Shown here: positions 32,701 to 42,815 of the stretch, piece by piece
How positions within the stretch are numbered: the stretch's first letter is position 1
Layout of the letters: each line of letters opens with the position of its first letter
Origin: Euptelea pleiosperma
Taxonomy: Eukaryota; Streptophyta; Magnoliopsida; Ranunculales; Eupteleaceae
Direction of reading: 5' to 3'
Length of the DNA stretch: 64,000 bases
Assembly: GCA_035048495.1 (NCBI GenBank)
Contig: CM068553.1
Coordinates: 9,107,259-9,171,258, forward strand
Notes under the pieces: generated by a model
Database searches by the model: none
Seen by the model: only the letters and a program-made list of their open reading frames with translations
What the model was told of the DNA's origin: nothing
Translations under genes and position numbers: made by a program

Positions 32701-35572
32701 TGCCAGGAGTAGAAATCCCTTTACTAGCTTGACCGGATTCAAGTTTCACCTGCCTTCATCCTTGGGGCCCTCCCACGATGGTAACTATGAAAAAAAAAGG
32801 GCTTTTATGCTTTACCCCCTTACTTTATTGATGCAATTTACATCTCACCCAATGTTTTCAAAATATTTGCTTCTCACCCTTAGACCACGGTGAAATTGAC
32901 CATAGGCGTCTCCAGATGGACATCCCAATATTTTTTAAGGGCCTGTTTGGTAACGCTCCGCAGCGGGCAAATAAAATATTTGGCCGAGCAAATATTCGCC
33001 CGGCTGCGTTTGGCAGCCACTCGCCCTCGGCAAATATTTAGTCGGGCCCTCATATTTGCCCTCCGCGGCGGGAAAACATTTGATCACCCCCCCCCCCCCC
33101 TTGTGAAAATATTTTCACGCCAATTATGCCTTGGTGAGAAAATTTTATTTTCTCGCTGGAAAATCACTATTTTCAATAAAAATTAATTTTTTAATATATA
33201 AAAAAGATAAAAATGAATTTTTTTTTTATTCTTTGACATAATATGTGGTTCCCACACTCGCCCAACCTATTTTTGACTTACTTTGATATGTGGGACCCAC
33301 TCAAATTGAAAGAAAATGAAGGAAGCTGAAGTGAGCTAGCTCATACAAGTACCAAACATTGTTAAATATTGCTCTGAGCAAATATTTAGCCAAGATAATA
33401 TTCGCCTGGCTAAATATTCGCCGTCGGAACTCTTTTTCTCACGTACCAAACAGGCCCTAAATGACTATAATGACCTTGGGTGAGACGCAAATATTTTAAA
33501 AACATTGGGTGCGATGCAAATTGCATTAATAAAGTAAGGGGGACAAGCAAAAATATCATTTTGTTTAGATTTTTTTTTTTTTGAGGATTGTGAGGTCAAA
33601 ACCTTTCTTCATTTACTTGGCCCAACCGTAGGTGGGCCTACAGACCAAAAATTAATCTGATTGTTAATTTTTAAGCATTAGATTAAAGTCATTTTCCTGG
33701 GTTGATTTTATCCGTAGAATTTGAGCATTATTTGGGGTACAAAGATCCAATGGTTTGAAATCACTAGTCAGGCTGATATTTGGTATGTAGCTCCACCTAG
33801 TGATGGGCCCAACATGCGTATGGTTAGTGACCTCTAAGAGTGTGCCACATGGCTCATATTGTGGCCCTTCGTCATCATTGATGAGGAACATTAGCATGCT
33901 TAACAACCTGTGAAGGTGACTTCCTTTTATCAAGGTTTAAAGGGGGCCGTTATAATGGTATAACAGACTGGGGGCATTACTGTTTTTTCTGAAATAACAA
34001 AAAAAAATGCATAGGGACAAAAAATGGAAAAAGTAGAAAATAACGGAAAAAAAATGAAAAAATGGCACTGAAATTCAAATTTTGAATTTTAAACATTGAA
34101 TTTAAAATTTTACAAACGAAAATAACGGAAAAATATCCATTTTTTTTTCACAATTTTTTTCAGAAATTAATGGTCGTTATTTTCGTTATAACAGAAAAAT
34201 AACAGCCGTTATTTTTGTTATAACGGCCATTATTTTTTTTTGGGCTTTTTAACGGTCCATAATGTAACGGGAAGGTCCGAATCCGTTATAATGGCTGTTA
34301 TTTTTGTTATAACGGCCATTTTTTAAACCTTGGCTTTTATAATTCACAATCCTCCGAAAAAAAAAAAAATAATAATTTTTTGCTTGTCCCCCTTATTTTA
34401 TTGATGAAATTTGCTGTGCACCCAATGTTTTTAAAATATTTGCGCCTCACCCAAGGTCATTATAGTTATTTAAAAAATATTGGGATGTCCATCCGAAGAC
34501 CGTCTATGGTCAATGACGTTGACCATGGTCAAAGGGTGAGACGCAAATATTTTGAAAACATTGGGTGAGATGCAAATTGCATCAATAAAGTAAGGGGGTA
34601 AAGCAAAAAAGCCCAAAAAAAAAAAAAACTTTTTGAAACCAAATTATTTGATTTAACAATGGATAGTAGTAGTAGTAGTACCAGTAGTAGAGGCTTGATA
34701 TTTTGACGGTTGAAATTGGATCCATCTTCTTGGCATTGATCAAGAAGAACATCTAAAAAATCATCAGTCCTCATCGTTAGACCCGACGCTCTAGATTGCA
34801 ATCGTCGATCGATTATGTCATCAAAGATTTCATGAAGGCTTTCATAAGAAGGCTTGATATGACACTTAATGCCTTGCAGGTCGAACCTCCGAAGCAGCGG
34901 GAAATAATCCGAAAGATTTGGCCTCCCTGAATCTTCCATAATTCTCCACACCAGATCTTGGAACTCTTGGGCCGACTCAAACTCCGGGTCCACCAAATCG
35001 ACGGAGAAGAGGGTATTGGATATCAAGTTCAGGGTGGTAGCAAAAGCAATTTGGCCCATGTCGACGGACATTCCTGCTTGGCTCTTTTTGCGAAGATGAT
35101 CGACTAATTCTTGGACCTTCTTGTGCCTGAGATCTTGAAGTGCATCCAATTTCTTTGTGGAAAACAACCCAGTGTTACAAATCCTCCGCCGCTCCCGCCA
35201 ACACCGGTGTGCGGGTACCCATGCCATCGTTGCCTCATAGCTGGGTTGGGCTGTGATAACATCAGGTACATGGCGACCTGAGAAGGCCTGATCTTTCTTT
35301 TGGAGGATTTCCTTGGCCATTTGGGCTGATGAAGCGACCACAGTTGTAATAAAGCCCAATCGTAGAGTCATGAGTGGGCCATGGGCCTTGGCTAACTCAG
35401 CCAAGGACTCATGAGGTCTCTCACCGAGTTGAAAGAGGCTGCCCACGATGGGAAGCCCGGTCGGACCGGGTGGAAGCTTCTTAGTATGAGAGATCCATCG
35501 CGAAAGAAGAAGAAAAGCTTGGATGCAAAGGCAAATGAGCAAAAAGCATACTAACAAGGCTTGGATCTCCAT
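29785..35572 (-). CDS. CYP76-like cytochrome P450 (gene A), two exons
   Basis: Exon 1 is 35572-34682 and exon 2 is 30387-29785; together 497 residues, normal for CYP76. The 4,294-bp GT-AG intron is phase 0 at the site used by genes B-D (KPLLL|DLFIAG). CYP76 enzymes are ER-anchored monooxygenases, often on monoterpenes or other small specialised substrates; the substrate here is unknown. Seen: N-terminal anchor (residues 5-27), LPPGP hinge (34-38), oxygen-binding AGTDTT (302-307), ETMR (359-362) and haem loop [11 protein letters not shown] with Cys441. The PERF motif reads PGRF (414-417). The intron holds a LINE, a SINE, a probable LTR and nested MITEs, mostly unrelated to the gene. Its TATA-like site lies in a repeat. 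The open frame suggests function, but the long intron leaves splicing to be proven. Confidence 0.85.
30535..30738. mobile_element. 204-bp Tourist-like MITE in P450 A intron
   Basis: The ends GGGAGCGTTTGGTAAC and GTTCCCAAACGCCCCC are inverted copies, with TAA on both sides (30532-30534 and 30739-30741). It starts about 150 bp from exon 2. Confidence 0.82.
30743..31080. mobile_element. Possible solo LTR in P450 A intron
   Basis: A 338-bp unit starts TGTTGGAAG and ends CTCTAACA, so it has TG...CA borders. The following ACCATCAGGCTCC loosely resembles a tRNA-Met primer-binding site. No target duplication was found, so the call is weak. Confidence 0.35.
31540..32335 (+). mobile_element. 5'-truncated LINE, antisense to P450 A
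   Basis: The plus strand translates, with frame changes, into the C-terminal zinc-binding region after a plant LINE reverse transcriptase: WTGRSDGWFLVRSLY, the PSKVF segment, LTVDNLIKRKWVMPNYCFMC and a later IWWGIWKERNRMIFE. The tail CTTTTTCCTTCTTTTAACG near 32290 and an A run at about 32323-32330 fit the usual LINE 3' end. Confidence 0.82.
32343..32484. mobile_element. 142-bp hairpin MITE
   Basis: TTTTTGAAGC, ATCATGTGCCCAATGATC and CACACCACA in the left arm recur as the complement in the right arm, with about five differences in 43 bases. It lies just after the LINE tail. The boundaries are approximate and no clear target duplication was read. Confidence 0.65.
32605..32798 (+). mobile_element. 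Candidate tRNA-derived SINE
   Basis: GGCAGCTCAAATAGTTGG resembles a tRNA A-box region, and GTGGGGTCAAACCCACA resembles the B-box and T-arm about 50 bases later. A body with CTTGACCGGATTCAAGTTTC and an A-rich tail (near 32790) follow. The 3' part recurs at 59030-59145, as expected for a dispersed SINE. Confidence 0.55.
32799..33555. mobile_element. GGGCTTTT-ended MITE, copy 1, split by a Tourist insertion
   Basis: The left end GGGCTTTTATGCTTTACCCC and right end GGGGGACAAGCAAAAAT are inverted. Without the inner element (32939-33457 plus one TAA) it is about 235 bp, the size of copy 2 at 34376-34613. The superfamily was not resolved. Confidence 0.78.
32939..33457. mobile_element. 519-bp Tourist-like MITE nested in another MITE
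   Basis: The ends GGGCCTGTTTGGTA and TACCAAACAGGCCC are exact inverted copies. TAA flanks it at 32936-32938 and 33458-33460. The interior has CAAATATT and CCGGC-type repeats. Copy 2 of the host (34376-34613) shows the same site without it. Confidence 0.9.
33615..33880. mobile_element. G-box superfamily MITE, decayed
   Basis: CCGTAGGTGGGCCTACAGACC, the TGGGTTGATTTTATCCGTAG centre and ATCACTAGTCAGGCTGATA are present. The right G-box has become GCCACATGGC. Confidence 0.6.
33931..34332. mobile_element. TTATAACGG hAT MITE in P450 A intron
   Basis: A 402-bp element with ends CAAGGTTTAAAGGGGGCCG and TTTTTTAAACCTTG. The flanks CCTTTTAT (33923-33930) and GCTTTTAT (34333-34340) agree in 7 of 8 bases. 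Confidence 0.8.
34376..34613. mobile_element. GGGCTTTT-ended MITE, copy 2 (empty-site copy)
   Basis: A 238-bp inverted relative of the element at 32799-33555, ending GTAAGGGGGTAAAGCAAAAA. It lies 68 bp from the splice donor of P450 A exon 1. Position 34465-34475 is the uninterrupted version of the Tourist target. Confidence 0.78.
34663..34690. repeat. (AGT)n repeat spanning the P450 A donor site
   Basis: On the gene strand a CTA repeat runs from the last Leu codons of exon 1 across the donor CTG|GTACTA at 34682/34681. Both protein end and donor are thus part of a simple repeat. Confidence 0.8.
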
Positions 35573-35585
35573 ACCGGAAGTTTCT

Positions 35586-35790
35586 ATTCATCTATGTAAC
35601 AAAACACAGTAGTTGTCTCCCCACTTATACCCCCTCTTATAGGTTTCAACAAAGAAAAAGGCCGAGATTTTGTCTCCCAAATGAACGGTGGATCTCAGCC
35701 TCTCATACTCAATTTGGACAAATGCTTTGTCGGAGAGTGCCGAGGGCACGGGCCACCCACTAAATCCACCCACCACCCACTAGTCCACCC
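35586..35790. promoter_or_regulatory. Repeat-borne core promoter of P450 A
   Basis: On the minus strand a TATAAG-type box (35629-35624) lies about 52 bp upstream of the ATG at 35572. The whole 35590-35770 segment is a copy of a repeat found at 41515-41800 and 42115-42330, ending in CTTTGTCGGAGAGTGCC and GGGCACGGGCC. The core promoter is therefore repeat sequence. Confidence 0.55.
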
Positions 35791-36039
35791 TAATTATACA
35801 GGACGAGAGTTTATAAAATCTAAAAAGTTGGATGGAATAGTTGCCGTATGAGTGGCGACAAGATGGCAAGCGACAGTGAACCAACAGCTGATTGATGATA
35901 TTTTTAAATGATAAAATTACCCCTTCCGAAGGAGCTATTAAAGTCCAACTTGTTTTAATCATTCTCCACGACTCTGAGCCAATTTTTATGAGTAAATCAA
36001 TGATGATGGATGTCCGTCATCAACGTTAAGGACGGCGAC

Positions 36040-36600
36040 GTGACATGGCCCCTATGGATGTTTGGCACATCCCTAGCTGGACTTACATACCAAAAATCAA
36101 CCTGATTAGTGATTTCTAAACATTGAATTGGACTCTTTTCAATAGGAACATCTTTAATTGTTGGATTCAAACATTATTTTGGATACTTAGGCCCTGCTTG
36201 GTTCAATGCAAACCCGATGCAATGCACCCATTTGCTATGGTTTGGGGATTACACGTGATTGGTTGGGGGGTGTGCAAATGAGTTGCTGTGTAAGTGGTTG
36301 CCAAGCCCTTGCAAACTCTTTAAGAAAATGGATGCAAGCATATGCAACCCAAAAACCATAGTAAGTGACTGCAATGCAACTCACCGCATTTGCACTGGAG
36401 TGCAAAATGCATCCCAGTGTAGCAAAACAAGCAGGGCCTTAGATTCAATAGAGTGCAATATGAGCCACATGGTGATAAGGTTGAATTTTGGTATGTAAGT
36501 CCAGATAGCAATTGGCCAAACATCCTTAATTACGATCAATGGTCTCTAAGAGTGTCACTTGGCTCTTACTATGATCCGTCATCAATGTTGATGCAGTCCC
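36040..36600. mobile_element. G-box superfamily MITE interrupted by a Tourist element
   Basis: The left arm has CATCCCTAGCTGGACTTAC and AATCAACCTGATTAGTGATT, the right arm AATTGGCCAAACATCC and AGTGTCACTTGGCTC. The 36190-36438 element splits its centre. The G-boxes have been lost. Confidence 0.65.
36190..36438. mobile_element. 249-bp Tourist-like MITE
   Basis: The ends GGCCCTGCTTGGTT and AAACAAGCAGGGCC are inverted, and TTA flanks both sides (36187-36189 and 36439-36441). The interior is rich in TGCAATGCA and TTTGCA motifs. Confidence 0.85.
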
Positions 36601-36681
36601 TGTGCTGCTCCTAGTATACATAAACTTCGTTGATCATGGCACCATGTTTCGCCCTAATTTCTTTATTTGTTATGAAAACCA

Positions 36682-36990
36682 AGGTTTAAAAGGGACCGTT
36701 AACGGTACAGCAGACTGGAGGCGTTACTATTTTTCCGTTGTAACAAATTGTAACACTCAAGAGTAAAAACCAAAAATAATGAAAAATAACGGAAAAAATG
36801 GCGCTGGAATTCAAATTTTAAAATTTGAATTTCAAATTTAAAATGGAAAAATAAGTTGTTTCACAATTTTTTCCAGAAAATAACGGTCTTATTTTTGTTA
36901 TAACGGAAAAATAACTTTAACGGTCCATAACGTAACAGGGGAGGTCGGAATCCGTTATAATGGCTGTTATTTTCGTTGTAACATGAGAGC
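36682..36990. mobile_element. TTATAACGG MITE, right end lost
   Basis: CAAGGTTTAAAAGGGACCG begins the element, with AAATTTTAAAATTTGAATTT at the centre and TCCGTTATAATGG, CGTTGTAAC on the right. The expected AAACCTTG end is missing. Confidence 0.65.
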
Positions 36991-37124
36991 ATTTATTTCG
37001 TATCATTAACTTAAAATTGTATTAAAATAGGGAAAAATCTATGGTCCATGTCAGCCAGATCCTAATGCTGCATCAATTGTCCACAAGGAAAAAATTCTCT
37101 CTGTCGAGCTTTTTCCTTGTGGAG

Positions 37125-37400
37125 CGCATAAATATGTGCCACATGGCACCACTCATTTGGGCCCACTGATTGATGAATGATTGGTCCACCACTTGATATG
37201 GACCTACACGTGAACAATTATCCTGATTGATAATCTCTAGCCACTGGATTTGAACGTTTTTCGTAAAGTAATTTTTAGCCAATTGATTTGAACATATTTT
37301 TAGATACACAGATTAAATGGACAGAGATTACCAATCAGGATGATTTTTGGTGTGTAGGGTCTATCAAGTGGTGGGCCAATAATTCATCAGTCCTTGAACC
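37125..37400. mobile_element. Diverged G-box superfamily MITE
   Basis: GTGCCACATGGCACC, TTGGTCCACCACTTGATAT and the inverse AAGTGGTGGGCCAATAATTC are present. The arms are AACAATTATCCTGATTG and CAATCAGGATGATTTTTG. Confidence 0.55.
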
Positions 37401-37659
37401 AGTATATGAATATTGGAATGATTTGAATTTTTGTGAGGATGATCTCCTCACCACACAGATCATCCTCACAAAAAATCAGCCATTGATTCATCTTCTATAT
37501 GGGTACGCCAAAATAGTTGTCAAAAAATGGTTGTCCCTCGATCCTGACCCTTTATTTTTTTGTCCTTGACGTAGACATGGCACCCTCTTTTGTTTTTTCT
37601 TAATTAAATGATAGCAATCCAAACTGTCGGTGTCTTCGCTGCACAAAGGAAGTAGTCAC

Positions 37660-38455
37660 CACCCGCCATAGTTCAAAGTCTCGGCTCTGGATCGGGATCG
37701 GAGCCCACCGATCCGATCCAAACCATGTCTGTCTCACCTGAGTTCTCTGTTTTCCGAAGGATTTTCACATCGTCTCGGGCGAGTTGGCCGATCCCACCGA
37801 TCCAGCCTCCGATCCCGAGACTTTCATCCATGCCACCCACGGTGGTAAAATATTGTCCGGCGCGATGCTTAAAATTTGATTGATTTGTGGGTATGAATCA
37901 TGGTTCGAAGTCTCGGTAACCGGAGGCGATCGGTGGGCACTAATCCCAATACGGATCGGATCCAACACCGTCTCGGACCATCTTGCTCTAGACGACATTA
38001 GGTTTCTTTATGAAAAAGTGTATCTCGAACAAGACGACCCCGAAATGAAATGGACCAGTGCCTGTGATCCTGTGATCCCGATCTAGATTGGCCAATCACT
38101 TCGAACCATGATAGGAGTATACCCATTTTTGCTCAACAGTGAAGCTCAGTGCCACTGCATCCGATACGTAATCTGACAAACCTATTTCAAAAAAAAAATT
38201 TGATGAATTTCAGGTCGTCAGGGGTACTTTTCAGTGACTTCATGGTGCCCCCACCATGAGATCACTACCTTTTTATTTAAACTCGGCCAGATTCACACGA
38301 TCTTTGACTTTAGAGTTTGGATATTTGTTTTTTATTTTTTGTACAAATGATCACCCCAATTTTATTTTATTTTTATAGGCACCAGTTTGCTACACAAACC
38401 ACGTAACCTCTAACCTATCCAAACGATTATCTGGACCAATATTTTAGTTTGGATG
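37660..38455. repeat. Direct duplication, unit 1 (about 800 bp)
   Basis: This unit and 38480-39670 share long stretches with few differences, for example CATGGTTCGAAGTCTCGG, GATTCACACGATCTTTGACT and GAAGAAGATGTAACAAGG. Each contains a GGATCGGGATCGGAGCCC inverted-repeat element. Short ORFs here are shadows of the repeat. No gene is recognised. Confidence 0.85.
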
Positions 38456-38479
38456 GCAAAAAGTCTAGGAAGAAGATGT

Positions 38480-39720
38480 AACAAGGTAGTCAGGCAATCC
38501 CAGTCTGGATCCGGCGATCTAGATCGGGATCGGAGCCCTCCGATCCAAACCATGTCTATCTCGTCCGAGTTCTCTGTTTTATGAAGGATTTTCACACCGT
38601 CACTAGGCGAGTTGGCCGATCCCAAGACTTTCATCCATGCCACCCGCAATAATAAAATATTGTCCGGGGATGCTTAAAATTTGATTGATTTATGGGTATG
38701 AATCATGGTTCGAAGTCTGAAGTCTCGGGAACCGGAGGCTGAATCGGTGGGCGCTAATCCCGATACGGATCGGATCCAACACCGTCTCAGATCGTCTTGC
38801 TCTAGACGACATTAGGTTTCTTTATGAAAAAGTGTATCTCGAACAAGACGATCCCGAAATGAAATGGACCAGTGCCTGTGATCCTGTGATCCCGATCCAG
38901 ATTGGCCGATCACTTCGAACCATGATAGGAGTATACCCATTTTTGCTCAACAGTGAAACTCAGTGCCACTGCATCCGATACGTATCCTGGCAAACCTATT
39001 TCAAAAAAAAAATTGATGAATTTCAGGTCGTGAGATGGTACTTTTCAGTGACTTCATGGTGCCCACAGCATGAGATCACTACCTTTTCATTTAAACTCGA
39101 CCAGATTCACGTGATCTTTGACTTTAGAGTTTGGATATTTGTTTTTTATTTTTTGTACAAATGATCACGCCAAATTTTTTTTTATAGGCACCAGTATGGT
39201 ACACAAACCACCTAACCTCTGACCTATCCAAACGATTCTCTGGACCAATATTTTATTGGGTCAGGCTACGTTGACAGCCCTAAAATGCCAAGATTCTGTA
39301 CATGACACAAGATATGTTACGTGGCACACTCTTGGAGGACTCTGACCGTATGGATGTTAGGCCAACCCCTAGGTGGACCTACAAACTAAAATTCAACCTG
39401 ATTAGTGATTTCTAGACATTTGATTGGACTTGTTTTCATGGGTTGATCGCAATTGTGGGAATTGTAGCAGTATTTGAGGTACAAAGATCCAATGCCTAGA
39501 AATCACTTAATCAGGCTGAATTTTGGTTTGTAGGTCCACCTAGGGATTGGACAAACATCCATACGGTCAAAGTCCTCTTAAGAGTCTGCCATGTGGCACA
39601 TATTTGTGTCCTATACAGAATCCTGTCATTTCAGGGCAATCAACGGAGCCTGACCCTATTTTATTTTGGATGGCTAAAAATCTAGGAAGAAGATGTAACA
39701 AGGTAGTCGGGGCAAAAAAA
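38480..39720. repeat. Direct duplication, unit 2, with MITE inserted
   Basis: The second copy of 37660-38455, extended by the 399-bp MITE at 39258-39656. After the MITE the homology resumes with TTTTGGATGGCTAAAAATCT. Confidence 0.85.
39258..39656. mobile_element. G-box superfamily MITE with perfect 9-bp duplication
   Basis: The ends GGGTCAGGCTACGTTGACAG and its near-complement TCAACGGAGCCTGACCC enclose the family core. TATTTTATT flanks exactly at 39249-39257 and 39657-39665. The uninterrupted site is visible in unit 1 at 38437-38451. The G-boxes are altered to TTACGTGGC and GCCATGTGGC. Confidence 0.9.
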
Positions 39721-39959
39721 ATATAGGGAAAAGATGTAACTATCCCATGCATTACTACCCACCACATGGATATGTTCTGCCCACCTTGGCATGGAATGGG
39801 TTGCTGAGCAATTTTTGGAATGTCAAGATTGAAGGAAATCAATGGATAGTCAAAATTCAATTTCGAATTTAAATTTGTATTAATTCGATTAATTGGATAT
39901 TATCTGAAAACTTCGGATATCAAAATCGAGATTTTTGGTATGAAATTTCCTTTTAATTA

Positions 39960-41510
39960 CCAAGTTAAGTCCTAGAAGGGGGTGAATAGGACAATTTTTA
40001 ATTCCTCTGCTAATTCTTTATGGATTAAAAAATTAATTATCACACAAGGCGGAAAAGGATCAAGCAATTAAAACATGAATCATCCACAGAACATAGATAT
40101 GGGAAAATCTGATAAACAAATATTCAAACATTCACAATCACACGAGACTCAGATTTATAGTTGTTCGGTGACTCCGCACCTACGTCCACTCTCCAATACT
40201 CACCACGAGTAGTATTATATTATTTCAATCATGCATTACAATATTTTCAATCGAAATAAAAAACCAACCAACTAAGATTCACTTAGTCTCAATCTAACGA
40301 GAATCGCTTCTTGGACACCTAGAGCGTCAGCCTAGGCCAGTAGTCTATTTAGAGATCCCTCTTCTCATGGATCTATAATTCTCAACTCGATCTATACGAA
40401 AATCACTTCTTGATTCACCTAAAAAGTCACACTAGGCCCGTAGTATTTTAGATAAACTGGTTTCTCAAGGATTCTACCTTCCTCAACTCAATTTGATGAG
40501 TACTCACTCATCCACCAATCACAAACAATTCAGGTTTGATAATATTGAATTCACTCTAAAAGGTTTGTTCTATGAGATATTTACTTTTTGATGAATTCGA
40601 CAAAATGTTGAATCCTCGTACAAGAATTCGTCATAGAGATACTCTGCCAATGATGATCATCTTCTTGGAAGAAGATTATTATAGAAAACAATACCCTTCG
40701 TAGTCTCTTCAAACAATTAGAGTAGCCTTCACAAAAGATGAACCATATTTGCTCATGTGAAGTTCTCTCAAACAATCTAAAGCCTTCACAAAGGATGTAA
40801 AGATTTGCACATGTGAAGCTCTCTCAAATTCTAAATCTCTAGACTCAAAGAATGTGATATAGAGATCTCTTGATTGGGTAAATTCTAATGAAGGGAGATA
40901 GCTCTTATTTATAAGCAAGCCTCCCATTAATAAAATCGTACCAAATATAGTTGTTTGAAGGGCCAAAGTGCGCTTATAATTGCTTAAGAGATTTTTTTCA
41001 AACAAGATCCAAAACAAGCAGGGTCGACGGACCTTGGTCGACCGAGCCTTTAGTCGGTTGCCCGCTCAGGTTAACACCACAAAATTTTGAACCCGAGAGT
41101 TGGGGTCAACCGGACCTTCGATCGCCAGCTCAAAAAGGTCGGTCGGCCAGACCACTTTTTTCATAACCAAACACTTCCAAAGTTTTTAGAATTTCTCTTC
41201 TCGACACACACACACGATTCTTTACTAACACAAAACCATCTAGGGTAAATCAAGATCTGCTTGCAACGCGCAATGTACCCTTAGATTTACGTAAGTAACC
41301 GCAACATGAGTTTCTTCATAGTTGAACGTTTGTTGAGTGAGAACGTACTTGAACTTTTGACTTTGTCTTCAGTTGATCTTGAACACTCGGGTTGATTTTT
41401 CTTTATCTTTAATTCTTCTTTGATTTATTTTGTCGAAGTCCACTTGATCTTTGACACTTCAGCCTTCAGGAGATTCGAGACACAGCGATGTATATATTAC
41501 CGAAGAACTA
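39960..41510. mobile_element. Probable retroelement LTR-like sequence
   Basis: AAGTCCTAGAAGGGGGTGAA near 39965 resembles the start of a common plant LTR type. Two imperfect internal duplications are present: about 120 bp at 40260-40480 and about 65 bp at 40690-40830. No second LTR or polyprotein was found, and the borders are approximate. Confidence 0.35.
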
Positions 41511-41514
41511 AGTA

Positions 41515-42330
41515 TTCTTGGGATTTGACAACCAAGATCTTATCCCCAAAATAGATGGCGGATCTCGGCCACTCACACCTGATTTTGACAAATGCTTTGT
41601 TGGAGAGTGCCGTGGGCACGGGCCACCCACTATCTATATAACAAGTGACAGTGGTTGTCTTATACCCCATCTTATCTTATTTGGTTTCAATAATGAGTGG
41701 CCGAGATTCACAATGCTTCATATCAATGGCTAAGATTAACTCCCACCCGATTTTGACAAACACTTTGCCAGAGAGTGCCACGGGCCACCCACACATATAA
41801 CAAAAAAACTCAATTGTATTCTCGTCTTATTCTGCTTCATAGGATATATAAAAAGTGGTTGAAATTAAATCCATCCATCTAATGTGGACGGTTAGATTTC
41901 AGCCACTTAATCCCCTCATTTATTCATTCACTCCCACTCATTTGACCTCAATATATTTATTAAAAATGTGAAATTCTGAATTTGAATTTTAACACCATTA
42001 TTTTTTGTTATTTATGTTATTTTTTCATTTTTCCCTCTGTGCGTATAATGGAAAAAATGGTAACGCCCCAATCCGTTATACCGTTTGAGTGCCGAAGGCA
42101 CCTAATTTTTTCGAAGGCTTTTGTCGGAGAGTGCCGTGGGCACGGGCCATTTATTATTCTATATAACAAAACACATTGGTTGTCTCCCTACTTATACCTC
42201 CTCTTATAAGCATCAACAAAGAAGGGCCGAGATCTAATCCTCCCCCAAATGGACGGTGGATCTCCGCCACTCACCTGATTTTGGCAAATTCTTTGTCGAG
42301 GAGTGCCGATGGCACAGGGCACCCACTAGT
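41515..42330. repeat. Array of promoter-like repeat units
   Basis: About four imperfect units of roughly 190 bp run from CTATATAACAAAACAC through an ACTTATACC segment to CTTTGTCGGAGAGTGCC and GGGCACGGGCC. They match the P450 A promoter. Between units a TTATAACGG MITE scrap lies near 42030-42090. No coding part follows any unit. Confidence 0.7.
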
Positions 42331-42815
42331 ATAATATAAAGTAGAGTATATTATATTTATTACACATAATTATATTTATTACATAAATATTAATACTTAT
42401 CAGACTAATTGAATTTCCGATAAGTTTATCCAATTTGAATATCGGATATCAAATTAAATTCAAATATCAAATATTTTTTCGAATTCAGATATGCTTATAT
42501 TCGATTCAAATAATATCAGTTGACAACTCTACATGTTACCCAATTTAGACACGGGCATTTCAACCACACTATGACATCAGCCCTCGCAGAGTGGAACAAT
42601 ATGTGACAATCCCATACCGTTGGTGTGGCTCTCTACCCACAGAACAAAGAGTCTATTTTTAAGAATTTAAATTTTTATAAAAATATAAATAATAGATAAC
42701 GGACATGATAACGGCGGTTAAACCGTTAAACATATGTAGTGTTACAATCCAAATATAATTTCCCATATTTCTCCCTAACATACTTTAACACACACACACA
42801 TAAAACATTAATTAA

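Noticed and set aside
41515..42330. Truncated P450 genes after the promoter-like units
   Set aside because: No P450 coding sequence follows any unit.
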